Assembly: GCF_004919105.1 (NCBI RefSeq)
Contig: NZ_STGK01000014.1
Coordinates: 49,790-113,789, forward strand
Origin: Nocardioides sp. GY 10113
GTDB taxonomy: Bacteria; Actinomycetota; Actinomycetes; Propionibacteriales; Nocardioidaceae
Direction: 5' to 3'
DNA: 64,000 nt
Below, piece after piece: positions 1 to 8,384 of the stretch. Under the pieces are notes generated by a model. The model had not been told where the DNA came from, ran no database searches, and saw only the letters and a program-made list of their open reading frames with translations. Numbering within the stretch: position 1 is the stretch's first letter; each line of letters begins with the position of its first letter. The position numbers and the translations under genes were made by a program.

Positions 1-1
1 C

Positions 2-373
2 CGGCACCGGGAGACGTTCGGCTCCCGGATCATCGACCACCAGGGGCTCTCGTTCCTGCTGGCCGACATGGAGGCCGCGATCCAGAGCGCCCGCGCCGCC
101 ACCCTGCACGCCGCCCGGCTCAAGGACGCCGGGCTCCCCTACGGCCGCGAGGCCTCGGTCGCCAAGCTGGTCGCCACCGACAACGCGATGAAGGTGACCA
201 CCGACGCCGTCCAGGTGCTCGGCGGCGCCGGCTACACCAAGGACTTCCCGGTCGAGCGGTTCATGCGCGAGGCGAAGGTGATGCAGATCTTCGAGGGCAC
301 CAACCAGATCCAGCGCCTGGTGATCGGCCGCTCGCTGGACAAGGGCGGCGACGGCGCCCTGCACCACCGCTGA
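2..373 (+). CDS. Acyl-CoA dehydrogenase, C-terminal fragment
   Basis: This is the last 123 residues of an acyl-CoA dehydrogenase; the gene begins upstream of the window. These flavoenzymes catalyse alpha,beta-desaturation of acyl-CoA in beta-oxidation. The reading frame is open from base 2. The C-terminal helical domain is recognisable from QVLGGAGYTKDFPVERFMR, the usual dimer/FAD contact segment, followed by IFEGTNQIQR. The Glu of that EGT motif is the catalytic base in the medium- and short-chain families. Nothing looks broken in the visible part. Substrate chain length cannot be judged from this fragment. The next gene converges on it with a 12-bp gap. Confidence 0.9.
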   Translation, partial: RHRETFGSRIIDHQGLSFLLADMEAAIQSARAATLHAARLKDAGLPYGREASVAKLVATDNAMKVTTDAVQVLGGAGYTKDFPVERFMREAKVMQIFEGTNQIQRLVIGRSLDKGGDGALHHR

Positions 374-385
374 CCCGGCCCCGAC

Positions 386-1075
386 CTAGTCCGCGGCCTC
401 GTCGTCGGCGGAGGGAACCGGGAAGCGGGAGACGATCAGCGCCACGAACACCACCAGGTAGACCTGGCCGACCAGCGCCTCGGAGACGAGGATGAGCCGG
501 CCCAGGTCGGTGGTCGCGGTGTAGTCGCCGTACCCGAGCGTCGTGATGGTCTCCAGGCTCGCGTAGGTGTAGACCGTGGTCGACACCTCCTCCCCGAACA
601 GGTGGCCGGAGGTGACGGTGTCGAGCGCTTGGAGGATCAGGGAGTAGGCGACAGCGATCTGCACGTACGCCGCGACGGCTCCCAGGACCGTCGCCACGGT
701 GACGTGACGGTGCCGCAGCACCCGGCGCGCGACCGCGACCGGGACCAACGCGGCCGTGACCAGCCAGAGGAGACCGATGCTCTCCGAGGACCGGACGGCG
801 GGGAAGGCCTCGGCGGCCCCGACCAGGAGCGCGTTGCTGGCCAGCGAGACGACCACGACCACGTCGGCGGCGCGCCGCCACCGCTTGCGGACCCCGCCTG
901 CGCGGACCGCGAGCACCAGCGCCAGGCCGCTGACCGACCACGAGAAGAGCGCCCACACGGGCTCGTCGCGGACGTCGATCAGCGCCTGGGCGCAGACGGT
1001 CGCCAGGACCACGAGCAGCACCGCACCGAACCGGTCGAGGTAGCGGTTCTCGGGCGGGGTGACGGCGATGGACAC
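386..1075 (-). CDS. Two-TM-pore potassium channel family protein
   Basis: Predicted membrane ion channel (Ion_trans_2 type), 229 residues. The C-terminal third carries a pore helix and selectivity filter TTLGYGDYTAT, matching the K+ filter T-x-GYGD with Leu in place of the usual Val, followed by a final membrane helix. Three or four further hydrophobic segments precede it, so the topology is larger than the minimal two-helix channel. No RCK/TrkA regulatory domain is visible. I placed the start at the GTG at 1075 because GAGGAGAG lies 5 nt upstream; an in-frame GTG at 1138 would add 21 residues but has no such site. Function as a K+ conductance is inferred from the filter only. Confidence 0.8.
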   Translation of the reverse strand: MSIAVTPPENRYLDRFGAVLLVVLATVCAQALIDVRDEPVWALFSWSVSGLALVLAVRAGGVRKRWRRAADVVVVVSLASNALLVGAAEAFPAVRSSESIGLLWLVTAALVPVAVARRVLRHRHVTVATVLGAVAAYVQIAVAYSLILQALDTVTSGHLFGEEVSTTVYTYASLETITTLGYGDYTATTDLGRLILVSEALVGQVYLVVFVALIVSRFPVPSADDEAAD

Positions 1076-1166
1076 GGCTCTCTCCTCGGGCGAGCGGACG
1101 AGCTGCCGCGACCCGCGGGCGGCCGGCAGCGGCTCCACCCTAGGGCCGCGCGGCCGTCGGCCCGGG

Positions 1167-1973
1167 TCAGGAGGAGACCAACGACGCCATCTTCTTCGCG
1201 ATCAGGCTGATCGCGCGCGCCGGCATCAGCCGACCCAGGGCGTCGACCATCCGGGCGTCCTTGCCGATCGTGATCCGCGGGCTGCCCGACTCCACGGCGC
1301 CCACGATCTGCGCGGCGGCGTCCGGGGCGCTGGTCAGGCTGGCCTTGGCCTTCTCCTCGTCCACGTCCATCTCCGGCATCTCCACGCCGGAGTTCTCGGC
1401 GATGCCGGTGTCGATGCCTCCCGGGAACACGATGGTCACCTTCAGACCCACCCCCTGGTGCTCGGCGATCAGGCCCTCGGTGAACAGCTTCACGGCGGCC
1501 TTGCTGGCGCCGTACGCGCTCTGCCCGGGGAACGGCACCAGGCCGCCCATGCTGGCGACGTTGACCAGCGCCGCCTCGGGGCGGTCCTCCAGCGCGGGCA
1601 GGAAGGCCTTCGTGGTGTTCACGGTGCCCCAGAAGTTCACCGCCATCACGCGCTCGATGTCCTCGAAGGAGAGCTCGGCGACGGGCTTGAAGTCGTGGAT
1701 GACGCCGGCGACGTTGATCAGGCCGTCGACGCGGCCGTGCACCGCGGCGACCTGCTCGGGCAGCGCCAGCACGGCCTCGCGGTCGGTGATGCTGAGCGCG
1801 TGCGTGCTCAGCCGCTGGCCGGCGCCGGCCAGGTCGGCCGTCCCCTGCAGGCCCGCCTCGCTGATGTCCACGGCGGCGACGAGCGCCCCCTTGGCCAGCA
1901 GGGCGAGCACGACCTCACGGCCGATGCCGTTGCCCCCGCCGGTGACGACGAAGACGCGGTCGTTGATGTTCAT
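1167..1973 (-). CDS. SDR family NAD(P)-dependent oxidoreductase
   Basis: Classical short-chain dehydrogenase/reductase of 268 residues. It shows the cofactor loop TGGGNGIG (residues 11-18), the NVAG strand (87-90), the catalytic Ser141 and the YGASK catalytic pair Tyr154/Lys158. The acidic Asp36 after the second strand (AAVDIS) suggests NAD(H) preference. AGAGGAG lies before the ATG. It starts 24 bp after the ketosteroid-dehydrogenase-like gene on the same strand, so the two probably form an operon under the divergent TetR gene. A hydroxysteroid or hydroxyacyl substrate would fit that context, but this is inference. Confidence 0.88.
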   Translation of the reverse strand: MNINDRVFVVTGGGNGIGREVVLALLAKGALVAAVDISEAGLQGTADLAGAGQRLSTHALSITDREAVLALPEQVAAVHGRVDGLINVAGVIHDFKPVAELSFEDIERVMAVNFWGTVNTTKAFLPALEDRPEAALVNVASMGGLVPFPGQSAYGASKAAVKLFTEGLIAEHQGVGLKVTIVFPGGIDTGIAENSGVEMPEMDVDEEKAKASLTSAPDAAAQIVGAVESGSPRITIGKDARMVDALGRLMPARAISLIAKKMASLVSS

Positions 1974-1996
1974 GTGCTCCTCTTCTCAGGCCCTGG

Positions 1997-3679
1997 TCAG
2001 GCCGTGCTCGGGCTGCTCGGGAGCAGCTGCTCGCTGCGCGTGCTGCGCGCCATCGTGCGCGCGGCCCGGAGCCCGAAGACGACGGCGGGGCCGATCGTCG
2101 AACCGGGTCCGGGGTAGGTGCGGCCCATCACCGAGGCCGAGTTGTTGCCGGCTGCGTAGAGCCCGTCGATCACGGTGCCGTCCTCGCGCAGCGCGCGGCC
2201 CCGGCCGTCGGTCAGCACCCCGCCCTTGGTGCCGAGGTCGCCGATCACCAGCCGTACCGCGGTGAACGGGCGCTTCTCGAGCGGGCCGAGGTTGGGGTTG
2301 GGGCGGACGAGCGGGTCGCTGTAGTAGCGGTCGTAGGCGGAGTTGCCGCGACCGAAGTCGCCGTCGACGCCGGCCCGCGCGAAGCCGTTGAACCGCTCCA
2401 CGGTGGCGCTCAGCCGCCCGGGGTCCACCCCGATCAGGCCGGCCAGCTCCTCGAGCGTGTCGGCCTTGACCATCTTCCCCTCGGCCCGCAGCGCCTTGGC
2501 GGCGCGCGGGTCCAACGCGTACGAGCGCAGGTAGCGCAGCGCGTGGCGACGGTCGGTGATCATCCAGTACGCGCCGTCCTTGTCGTGCTCGAGCATGTGG
2601 TGCCCGAGGTCGACGTAGGACTCCGACTCGTTGGCGAACCGGTCGCCTCGCCCGTCGACGATGATGCTGAACGGGAAGGATCGCTCCCCGACGAGGAACC
2701 CGGGCGCGGAGACCTCGGTCGGCGCCGTCGAGACGCCCCACCACGCGTCGTCCATCAGCTCCAGCGCGGCGCCGTGCGCGGCGGCGATCTCGATCGGGCG
2801 GCCGAGGTTCCCGGGCGCACCCGAGGGTGAGCCGTCGATGCCGTGGTGCTCGCGCCGCAGCGCCCGGTTCGCGTCGAAGCCGCCGCCGGCCAGCATCACC
2901 CCGCGACGCGCGCCGACGACCAGCGAGCGGCCCTCGCGCCGCACCCGTACGCCCACCACCCGGCCCTCGCGCACGACCAGGTCCTCCATCGGCGAGGAGA
3001 GCCACAGCTCGGCGCCCCGCTGCTGCACCACGACGTCGAGGAACGACGCCATCAGCCCGGCGCCGATGCCGGCGGGCACCTGCCCGCGCGCCAGCGCGCC
3101 GAGCGTGCGGCCGACCAGCCTCGCACCGCGCACGAAGCCGCTCGGCGTCGACCAGGCGCGTCCCAGCAGCCACACGTCGTCGGTCGTGGCGGGCAGCGCC
3201 GCCGGGGCCTGGCAGGTGCTCCACCACCCACCGATCCGACGGATGTTGAACGGCTTGTGCTCCACCGCCCGACCGATCTTCCCGCCCGGGAGCTCGGGGT
3301 AGTAGTCGGCGTAGTCGGGGGCGCGGACGAGTTCCATGCCGTAGCGCTCGGCGGTGTCGACGAAGTCGGCCACCCCGTCGACGAAGGCCTCCTTGCGCTC
3401 GCGGCTGGTGGCGCGTCCGGCGTCGCCGACGCATCGCTCCAGGTAGGCCAGCGCCTCCTGGCGCGAGTCCAGCACGCCGTCACGGCGCATCAGCGGGTTG
3501 GCCGGCAGCCACATGCCGCCGCCGGACATGGCGCTGTTGCCGCCCCAGTGGTCGGTGCTCTCCAGGATCAGCACCGACAGGCCCTCGTCGACCGCGCCCA
3601 GCGCGGTGGCGAACCCGGCCGCACCGGAGCCCACCACGACGACGTCGTACTGCGCGTCGCAGGTCGTGTCGTGCTCCAT
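1997..3679 (-). CDS. FAD-dependent oxidoreductase, 3-ketosteroid-delta1-dehydrogenase-like
   Basis: Flavoprotein of 560 residues in the KstD/fumarate-reductase-like superfamily. The Rossmann FAD site VVVGSGAAGFATA is at residues 13-25, followed by HWGGNSAMSGGGMW (44-57), a hallmark of KstD-type enzymes. Near the C-terminus TYPGPGSTIGP (521-531) matches the KstD active-site motif; Tyr522 and Gly526 align with the Tyr487/Gly491 pair that binds the steroid C3 carbonyl in the Rhodococcus enzyme. The start is the ATG with GGGAGG 5 nt upstream. It is transcribed away from a TetR gene and towards an SDR gene. Action on a 3-ketosteroid is likely, but a related delta4-dehydrogenase or other substrate cannot be excluded. 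Confidence 0.85.
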   Translation of the reverse strand: MEHDTTCDAQYDVVVVGSGAAGFATALGAVDEGLSVLILESTDHWGGNSAMSGGGMWLPANPLMRRDGVLDSRQEALAYLERCVGDAGRATSRERKEAFVDGVADFVDTAERYGMELVRAPDYADYYPELPGGKIGRAVEHKPFNIRRIGGWWSTCQAPAALPATTDDVWLLGRAWSTPSGFVRGARLVGRTLGALARGQVPAGIGAGLMASFLDVVVQQRGAELWLSSPMEDLVVREGRVVGVRVRREGRSLVVGARRGVMLAGGGFDANRALRREHHGIDGSPSGAPGNLGRPIEIAAAHGAALELMDDAWWGVSTAPTEVSAPGFLVGERSFPFSIIVDGRGDRFANESESYVDLGHHMLEHDKDGAYWMITDRRHALRYLRSYALDPRAAKALRAEGKMVKADTLEELAGLIGVDPGRLSATVERFNGFARAGVDGDFGRGNSAYDRYYSDPLVRPNPNLGPLEKRPFTAVRLVIGDLGTKGGVLTDGRGRALREDGTVIDGLYAAGNNSASVMGRTYPGPGSTIGPAVVFGLRAARTMARSTRSEQLLPSSPSTA

Positions 3680-3708
3680 GACGCCTCCCACCCAGATCGC
3701 CGGGCAAT

Positions 3709-3726
3709 CCGGACAATCGTGTCCGG
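3709..3726. promoter_or_regulatory. Inverted repeat, candidate TetR operator
   Basis: A perfect 6-bp inverted repeat CCGGAC-N6-GTCCGG lies between the divergent flavoprotein and TetR genes. It ends 2 bp before a TANNNT-type -10 (TACACT, 3728-3733) of the TetR gene, so a bound repressor would block the TetR promoter and probably the flavoprotein promoter too. Autoregulation by the adjacent TetR protein is inference. Confidence 0.55.
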
Positions 3727-3727
3727 T

Positions 3728-3742
3728 TACACTGCGAGTGTG
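3728..3742 (+). promoter_or_regulatory. -10 element and leaderless start of the TetR gene
   Basis: TACACT fits the actinobacterial -10 consensus TANNNT and ends 6 nt before the GTG start at 3740. Transcription would begin at or next to the start codon. No Shine-Dalgarno sequence precedes the GTG. Leaderless transcription is common in actinobacteria; here it is predicted only. Confidence 0.4.
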
Positions 3743-4306
3743 CCCCACTCCGAGGCGACGATCAATCGTGGTCCGGCAGCCGCTGCCGAGAACCGGCGCG
3801 CGATCCTGGCCGCAGCCCGCACCGTCTTCGCCGAGCGCGGCTACCACGCGCCGCTCTCCGCGGTGGCCAAGGCCGCCGGGGTCGGGCAGGGCGTGCTGTA
3901 CCGCCACTTCCCGACCCGCCTGCAGCTCGCGTTCGCCGTGTTCGACGAGCACTGGGCCGCCTACGAGGCACTCGCCGAGGACCCCGAGCCGAGTGCGTTC
4001 GGTCGGCTCTGGCGGCTGGTGGTCGACCGGACCATCGAGAACGTCGCCTTCGTGGAGATGGTCCTCGACGCGCGGCGCACCGAGACCGAGTACGACGGCG
4101 CCGAGCGGATGCGGGCACTGATCGGTCCCCCGCTCGAGCGCGCCGTCGCCGCCGGCCTGGTCGACCCGGCGCTGACGGTCGACGACGTGATGCTCGCCCA
4201 GCAGATGGTCTACGGCGTCGTGGTCTGCTCGCCCGACCCGGCGGGGCTGCGCGAGAGGGTCGCGCGGGCACTCTCCACCGGCGGGCTGCTGCCGCCGCTC
4301 ACCTGA
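3740..4306 (+). CDS. TetR/AcrR family transcriptional regulator
   Basis: TetR-type repressor of 188 residues. The N-terminal helix-turn-helix runs from RRAILAAARTVFAERGY to VGQGVLYRHFPTR (about residues 19-58), and the remainder is the variable helical ligand domain. It is divergent from the ketosteroid-dehydrogenase-like flavoprotein with 60 bp between the starts, and a perfect inverted repeat lies in that gap. It therefore probably represses the flavoprotein/SDR pair and itself in response to a hydrophobic ligand. The GTG start at 3740 was chosen because a -10 sequence sits just upstream and upstream codons have no site for translation. The ligand is unknown. Confidence 0.88.
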   Translation: MPHSEATINRGPAAAAENRRAILAAARTVFAERGYHAPLSAVAKAAGVGQGVLYRHFPTRLQLAFAVFDEHWAAYEALAEDPEPSAFGRLWRLVVDRTIENVAFVEMVLDARRTETEYDGAERMRALIGPPLERAVAAGLVDPALTVDDVMLAQQMVYGVVVCSPDPAGLRERVARALSTGGLLPPLT

Positions 4307-4315
4307 CTCCGCCGC

Positions 4316-5851
4316 TCACCTGACTCCGCGATCCGGCGCGTTCTCCCGGTAGACGTGCCAGTCGCCGATCACGTGGACCAGCGTGTAGCGCCGCGCCAGG
4401 GCCGGCTCGGCGCGCCGGGCGTCGATCCCCCAGGTGCCGAGGCTGGCGCCGGCGACCACCACCCAGGTGGGCCGCTCACGGCTCCGCAGCACGCGCGCGA
4501 AGTGGCGCAGGTCGGGGTCGCGGACCCGCGCCGGAAGGCTCCACAGGTTCGGGTACGGACTGGCGAGGCCCGCCTCGCGGAGGATCACCGGCGCGCCGAA
4601 CGCCACCACCCCGGTGTCGCCCGGCCCCGAGTGGGTCGCCAGGTAGCGGGCGACCTGGGTCTCGCTGGTCGCGCTGCTCGCCGACGGCACCACGATGGTC
4701 AGGGTGACCGCAGTGACCAGGGCCGAATAGGCCAGCACCGCGGCGACCCACCGCGTCCGGCGCGGACGGTGCTGGAGCGCCAGGGCGGTGGCCAGGACGA
4801 CCCCCGGCACCGTTCCCAGCAGGTAGTGGTGCCAGTAGCTGCCGCCCGCCACGACGGCCGCCAGCTCCCACCCGACGACGGCCGCCGTCACGCCGCTGGC
4901 CACGGGGTCGGCCCGGGCGGCCTCGAACCAGCGGCGCGGCCGCGCGAGCCGCAGCGAAGGGAACGCGGCGACCAGGAGCAGCAGGACCGCGCCGCTGGCC
5001 AGGAAGGAGGCGGTGATCGCGAGCGCCCGATGCGAGGTCGCCGCGGACGCCGACTGCGAGATCACGGCCGAGGCGTCGAAGCGGAAGGTGACCACGGCGC
5101 CGTACAGGCCGCGCACCGACGTGCCCTCGGCCCGTGCCCAGGTCAGGAGCAGGGCGAGAAGGCCCGCGGCGCCGGCACCGAAACCGGCCACCGCGACGGC
5201 CGCCGCGCGCCACCGGCGCCGGGCCAGGTGGATCAGGACCACCACGCCGGCGGCCGCCGCCACGTCGAGCATGCTCTGCTTCGTGGACGCGGCCGCGGCG
5301 CCGGCGGCGCCGGCGACCGTCCACCAGGCGAGGGCCGTCGCGGTCCGGCCCGATCGCGCCGCGCGGAGCACGGCCGCCAGCCCGCCCAGCACGAACGGCG
5401 AGGCCAGCAGCTCGCCGTTCACCTCGAACGCACCGAAGAGCGGGCTGAGCAGGAAGACCGAGGCGGTCGCGGCGGCGACCACCGGCGCCCAGCGGCGGTC
5501 CGGCGCGACCAGCCGTCCCAGCACCGCGGCGAGCCCCACGGAGGCGACCGCGCAGGTCAGGCCGAGCAGGCGCAGCGCGACGGCCCCGCCGCCCAGCGCG
5601 TCAGCGATCTGGAAGATCCCGATGATCAGCGGTGGGCGGTCGACCCAGTAGTCGCCGTAGAGGGAACGACCGGGGTCCCACTGACCGGCGACCATCAGGA
5701 AGCCGCCCTCGTCCGAGCCGAGCCGAGCGTCGAGCATCGGCACCCTCAGCAGCGCTGTCGCCAGCATCACCAGGGCGACCACGACACCGGCGGGTGCTCC
5801 GCGCACCCTCCGCCACACCCGCGCGGACAACGACCGGGCCGCCTCCACCAT
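4316..5851 (-). CDS. GT-C family membrane glycosyltransferase (PMT/ArnT-like)
   Basis: Polytopic membrane protein of 511 residues with roughly ten hydrophobic helices and long Ala/Val/Leu-rich stretches. After the first membrane segment comes LGSDEGGFLM, the acidic Asp-Glu pair in the first extracytoplasmic loop of GT-C enzymes, then DYWVDRPPL, the DRPPL sequence seen in ArnT/PMT-like proteins. These enzymes transfer a sugar from a polyprenyl-phosphate donor on the outer membrane face. The ATG at 5851 follows GAGGAGG. It stands alone between a TetR gene and a PPOX gene. Donor and acceptor cannot be named from sequence. Confidence 0.78.
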   Translation of the reverse strand: MVEAARSLSARVWRRVRGAPAGVVVALVMLATALLRVPMLDARLGSDEGGFLMVAGQWDPGRSLYGDYWVDRPPLIIGIFQIADALGGGAVALRLLGLTCAVASVGLAAVLGRLVAPDRRWAPVVAAATASVFLLSPLFGAFEVNGELLASPFVLGGLAAVLRAARSGRTATALAWWTVAGAAGAAAASTKQSMLDVAAAAGVVVLIHLARRRWRAAAVAVAGFGAGAAGLLALLLTWARAEGTSVRGLYGAVVTFRFDASAVISQSASAATSHRALAITASFLASGAVLLLLVAAFPSLRLARPRRWFEAARADPVASGVTAAVVGWELAAVVAGGSYWHHYLLGTVPGVVLATALALQHRPRRTRWVAAVLAYSALVTAVTLTIVVPSASSATSETQVARYLATHSGPGDTGVVAFGAPVILREAGLASPYPNLWSLPARVRDPDLRHFARVLRSRERPTWVVVAGASLGTWGIDARRAEPALARRYTLVHVIGDWHVYRENAPDRGVR

Positions 5852-5948
5852 GTCGCCTCCTCGTCCGACGACACGGGCTCCCGCGCACGTCACGCGACCC
5901 TCTCGACGGTAGCGCGTCCCTCCCCGACCGGGCTCCCTCAGCGCTCCC

Positions 5949-6392
5949 TCAGCGAGCCCGTCGCACCGGGGCACCCGACAGCGGATCCCAGCCGGCCCCC
6001 AGACGCCGTCCGGTCAGCTCCTGCCACCGCACGCGCAGGAACAGCGGCCGAGCGCCACTGGCCCAGGGCCTCGGCGCGAGCGCGCCCCGGACCTGCTCCT
6101 CCTCCGGTCCGGTCGGGACCACCTCGGCCCGCCCGCGGGCGAGCACGCTCCAACCGCGCTGGTAGTCGTAGTCGAACTGGTCGATCTCGAACGCGACCGT
6201 GGCGCCGGGCGCGTGCGTCCCGAGCAGGCCGTAGGGCGAGGTTCGGACCACGACCGCCTTGTCGACCACGGCGTAGTTCACCGGGAACACGTACGGCCCG
6301 TCCGGCGTGGTGATCGCGAACCGTCCGGCCACCCCGGACGCGAGCAGGCGCTCGCACTCCGCCTCTCCCAGCTCATACGCATCGACCACCAC
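5949..6392 (-). CDS. Pyridoxamine 5'-phosphate oxidase family protein
   Basis: Split-barrel flavin-binding protein of 147 residues. It starts with the conserved CERLLASGVAGRFAITT strand-helix element and continues with PYVFPVNYAVVDKAVVVRTS and VAFEIDQFDYDYQRGWSVLARG, typical of small actinobacterial PPOX proteins that bind FMN or F420. GGAGG sits 7 nt before the GTG at 6392. It is divergent from a universal stress protein gene, with a DosR-box-like site between them. A similar small PPOX protein (Rv3129) belongs to the mycobacterial DosR regulon, so the context supports a redox role in low oxygen. The substrate is unknown. Confidence 0.85.
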   Translation of the reverse strand: MVVDAYELGEAECERLLASGVAGRFAITTPDGPYVFPVNYAVVDKAVVVRTSPYGLLGTHAPGATVAFEIDQFDYDYQRGWSVLARGRAEVVPTGPEEEQVRGALAPRPWASGARPLFLRVRWQELTGRRLGAGWDPLSGAPVRRAR

Positions 6393-6447
6393 CGCGGGGC
6401 CTCCCTCGCCTCCCCACCACTGTGCCCCACCGGCACGTCCCGCCCCA

Positions 6448-6461
6448 GGGCCGTTGGTCCC
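6448..6461. promoter_or_regulatory. DosR-box-like site between PPOX and USP genes
   Basis: Read on the minus strand, the site is GGGACCAACGGCCC. It matches 11 of 14 positions of the mycobacterial DosR core GGGACTWWAGTCCC, including the GGGAC and CCC ends. It lies 56 bp upstream of the PPOX start and 109 bp upstream of the universal stress protein start. A second copy of the motif occurs at 11203. A DosR-like regulator is encoded 1.7 kb away. Binding is inferred. Confidence 0.5.
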
Positions 6462-6569
6462 CCGCGCCCGGTGCGATCCGCACTTCCGTCGACGCGGTCC
6501 GCGAGCGATCGTGAGGGGAGAGCGTGGGGGGACGCGTCGACCTGGGGGACGAGCCGAGAGGACGAGACC

Positions 6570-7472
6570 ATGCACACCAACGAGATTCCCGTCGGCACCG
6601 TCGCCGTGGGCGTCGACGGCTCGGAGTCCTCCGAGCTGGCCGTCGCGTGGGCCGCCGAGCAGGCGGCCGCCGAGGCACGCTCGCTCACCCTCGTGCACGT
6701 GATCAACCCGGTCGGCGCGGTGTGGTTGGACGAGGACGGACACGACACCCGCGGCGACCGGGGCACCCTGGAGGGTGCGATGACCGGCGCGGAGAAGCTG
6801 ATCGCCGCCGCCCGGGACGCCGCGCTCGACCTGGCACCGAACCTGGAGGTGCACAGCCTGATCCGCGTCGACGACGCCCGGAGCGTGCTGATCGAGGCCT
6901 CCGAGCGGGCGGCCTGCATCGTGCTCGGCTCGCGCGGTCGGGGCCCGGTGCGCAGCCTGCTGCTCGGCTCGGTCGGCGTCGCGGTGACACGGCACGCGGC
7001 CTGCCCGGTGGTCATCCTGCGCCCGTCCGAGCCGCACCAGCCGCGCCACGGCGTACTGGTCGGGGTCGACGCCACCGAGCAGTCGCGGGCACCGCTGGAG
7101 TTCGCGTTCCGCCAGGCCGCCCAGCGGGGCGAGCCGCTGACGGTCCTGCACGCCTTCGGCGACGTGCTGGCCACCCTGGTCGAGCCGCACCTGGTCTCGG
7201 GCACGGGGACCGAGATCGAGGAACAGCGCGCCGTGCTCGCCGAGATCGTCGCCGGCATGGGCGAGAAGTACCCCGACGTGCAGGTCACCTACGAGCTGGC
7301 GCGCGGACTCGCCGCCGACTCCATCATCGCCCGCGCCGAAGGGATGGACCTGGTGGTCGTCGGGTCGCACCACGGCGGCGCCGCGTCGGAGTTCCTGCTC
7401 GGCTCGGTGGCCGCGTCCGTCGTCGAGCACGCGCACCGCACGGTCGCGATCGTGCCGAGCGGCGCCGACTGA
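6570..7472 (+). CDS. Universal stress protein, tandem UspA domains
   Basis: A 300-residue protein of two UspA domains. The first ends with VLGSRGRGPVRSLLLGS and the second with VVGSHHGGAASEFLLGS; both keep the ATP-binding pattern G-x2-G-x9-G-S, so both halves should bind nucleotide. Tandem USPs of this size (Rv3134c type) are members of the mycobacterial hypoxia regulon. It follows a DosR-box-like site and converges on the DosR-like gene with 34 bp between. A GAGAGGA sequence precedes the ATG. The role is protection or signalling during stress; the partner is unknown. Confidence 0.92.
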   Translation: MHTNEIPVGTVAVGVDGSESSELAVAWAAEQAAAEARSLTLVHVINPVGAVWLDEDGHDTRGDRGTLEGAMTGAEKLIAAARDAALDLAPNLEVHSLIRVDDARSVLIEASERAACIVLGSRGRGPVRSLLLGSVGVAVTRHAACPVVILRPSEPHQPRHGVLVGVDATEQSRAPLEFAFRQAAQRGEPLTVLHAFGDVLATLVEPHLVSGTGTEIEEQRAVLAEIVAGMGEKYPDVQVTYELARGLAADSIIARAEGMDLVVVGSHHGGAASEFLLGSVAASVVEHAHRTVAIVPSGAD

Positions 7473-7506
7473 GCCGGACGCCGGCGCCTCGCTCGGGGCG
7501 GGCCGG

Positions 7507-8160
7507 TCAGTGCTCCTCGGTGCCCAGCAACTTGGCGGCCAGGACCGCGGCCTGCGTTCGCCGCTCCAGTCCGAGCTTGGCCAGGATGCTGGAGACGTAG
7601 TTCTTCACGGTCTTCTCCGCCAGCGACATCCGCTCACCGATCTGGCGGTTGGTGAGGCCCTCGGCGATGAAGCCGAGGAGCCGCATCTCCTGGTCCGTCA
7701 GCGACGCCAGCTCGGGCGCCGTCGCCGGGCCGTTGCGCACGCGCTCGAGCACCGCCGTGGTCAGCTCGGGGTCGATCAGGGACTTGCCGGCCGCGACGTG
7801 GCGCACCGCGTTCACCAGGTCCCCGCCCTTGACCTCCTTGAGCACGTAACCCGCGGCGCCGGCCATGATCGCACCGAACAGCGCCTCGTCGTCCGGGTAG
7901 GAGGTGAGGATCAGCGCGTTGATGGTGGGGTCGACGGAGCGGATGGCCCGGCACACCTCGATCCCGTTGCCGTCCGGCAGGCGCGCATCGAGGACCGCGA
8001 CGTGCGGGTGCAGTGCCGGGATCCGCGCAGCGGCCTCCACGGCGGAGCCCGACTCGCCGACGATCTCGATGTCGCCGGCGGACGAGAGCAGGGCGCGGAT
8101 GCCCTGGCGGACCACCTCGTGGTCGTCGAGCAGGTACACGCGGATCGGCGCTTCCGTCAT
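7507..8160 (-). CDS. DosR/DevR-like LuxR-family response regulator
   Basis: NarL/FixJ-type response regulator of 217 residues, the same length as mycobacterial DosR. The receiver domain (about 6-125) has the acidic pair Asp12/Asp13, the phospho-acceptor Asp58 in VLDARLPDGNGIE and the conserved Lys in VLKEVKGG. The C-terminal GerE helix-turn-helix has TDQEMRLLGFIAEGLTNRQI and EKTVKNYVSSILAKLG, almost the DosR DNA-reading helix. A DosS-like kinase lies 224 bp upstream on the same strand. Together they should switch on nearby stress genes under low oxygen or NO. The assignment as a DosR orthologue rests on close motif agreement, not on a computed tree. Confidence 0.9.
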   Translation of the reverse strand: MTEAPIRVYLLDDHEVVRQGIRALLSSAGDIEIVGESGSAVEAAARIPALHPHVAVLDARLPDGNGIEVCRAIRSVDPTINALILTSYPDDEALFGAIMAGAAGYVLKEVKGGDLVNAVRHVAAGKSLIDPELTTAVLERVRNGPATAPELASLTDQEMRLLGFIAEGLTNRQIGERMSLAEKTVKNYVSSILAKLGLERRTQAAVLAAKLLGTEEH

Positions 8161-8326
8161 GCCCCGTTTCTACACCGTTCGGGCCGGCTCCGTCCGGTAG
8201 CCGGCGCAGGAGGCGCACCGTCGGGACCAGCGTGACCATCGCCAGCACGACCTGGACCGGGGTCACCGAGGCCGACGCGACGCCGGAACCGGGGTCGGCC
8301 CGGTCGCCCCCACCACCGGTCGACCG

Positions 8327-8360
8327 CCGGCCCCCGGGGCCGGTTCCCGGGCCCCGGCCG
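8327..8360. terminator. GC-rich inverted repeats after the kinase gene
   Basis: Overlapping inverted repeats begin with CCGGCCCCCGGGGCCGG (8327-8343) and continue with CCCGGGCCCCGG. They lie 25-60 nt beyond the kinase stop on the minus strand, inside the 224-bp gap before the regulator. They may terminate or attenuate read-through from kinase to regulator. There is no T-run, as is usual in these genomes. Confidence 0.35.
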
Positions 8361-8384
8361 GCACAGCCGCCGTGCGGATCGACG

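Noticed and set aside
735..760. GGGACCAACGCGGCC inside the ion-channel gene resembles the DosR-like motif
   Set aside because: It is within a coding region, lacks the right-hand CCC half and is not near a promoter.
5949..7436. Long frames running through several genes on the opposite strand
   Set aside because: At this GC content antisense and shifted frames stay open for hundreds of codons. Only the frames with family motifs and normal starts were kept.
8313..8330. CACCGGTCGACCG near the kinase end, like the family B centre
   Set aside because: It lacks the flanking GAATC arms and the second hairpin, so the likeness is probably chance.
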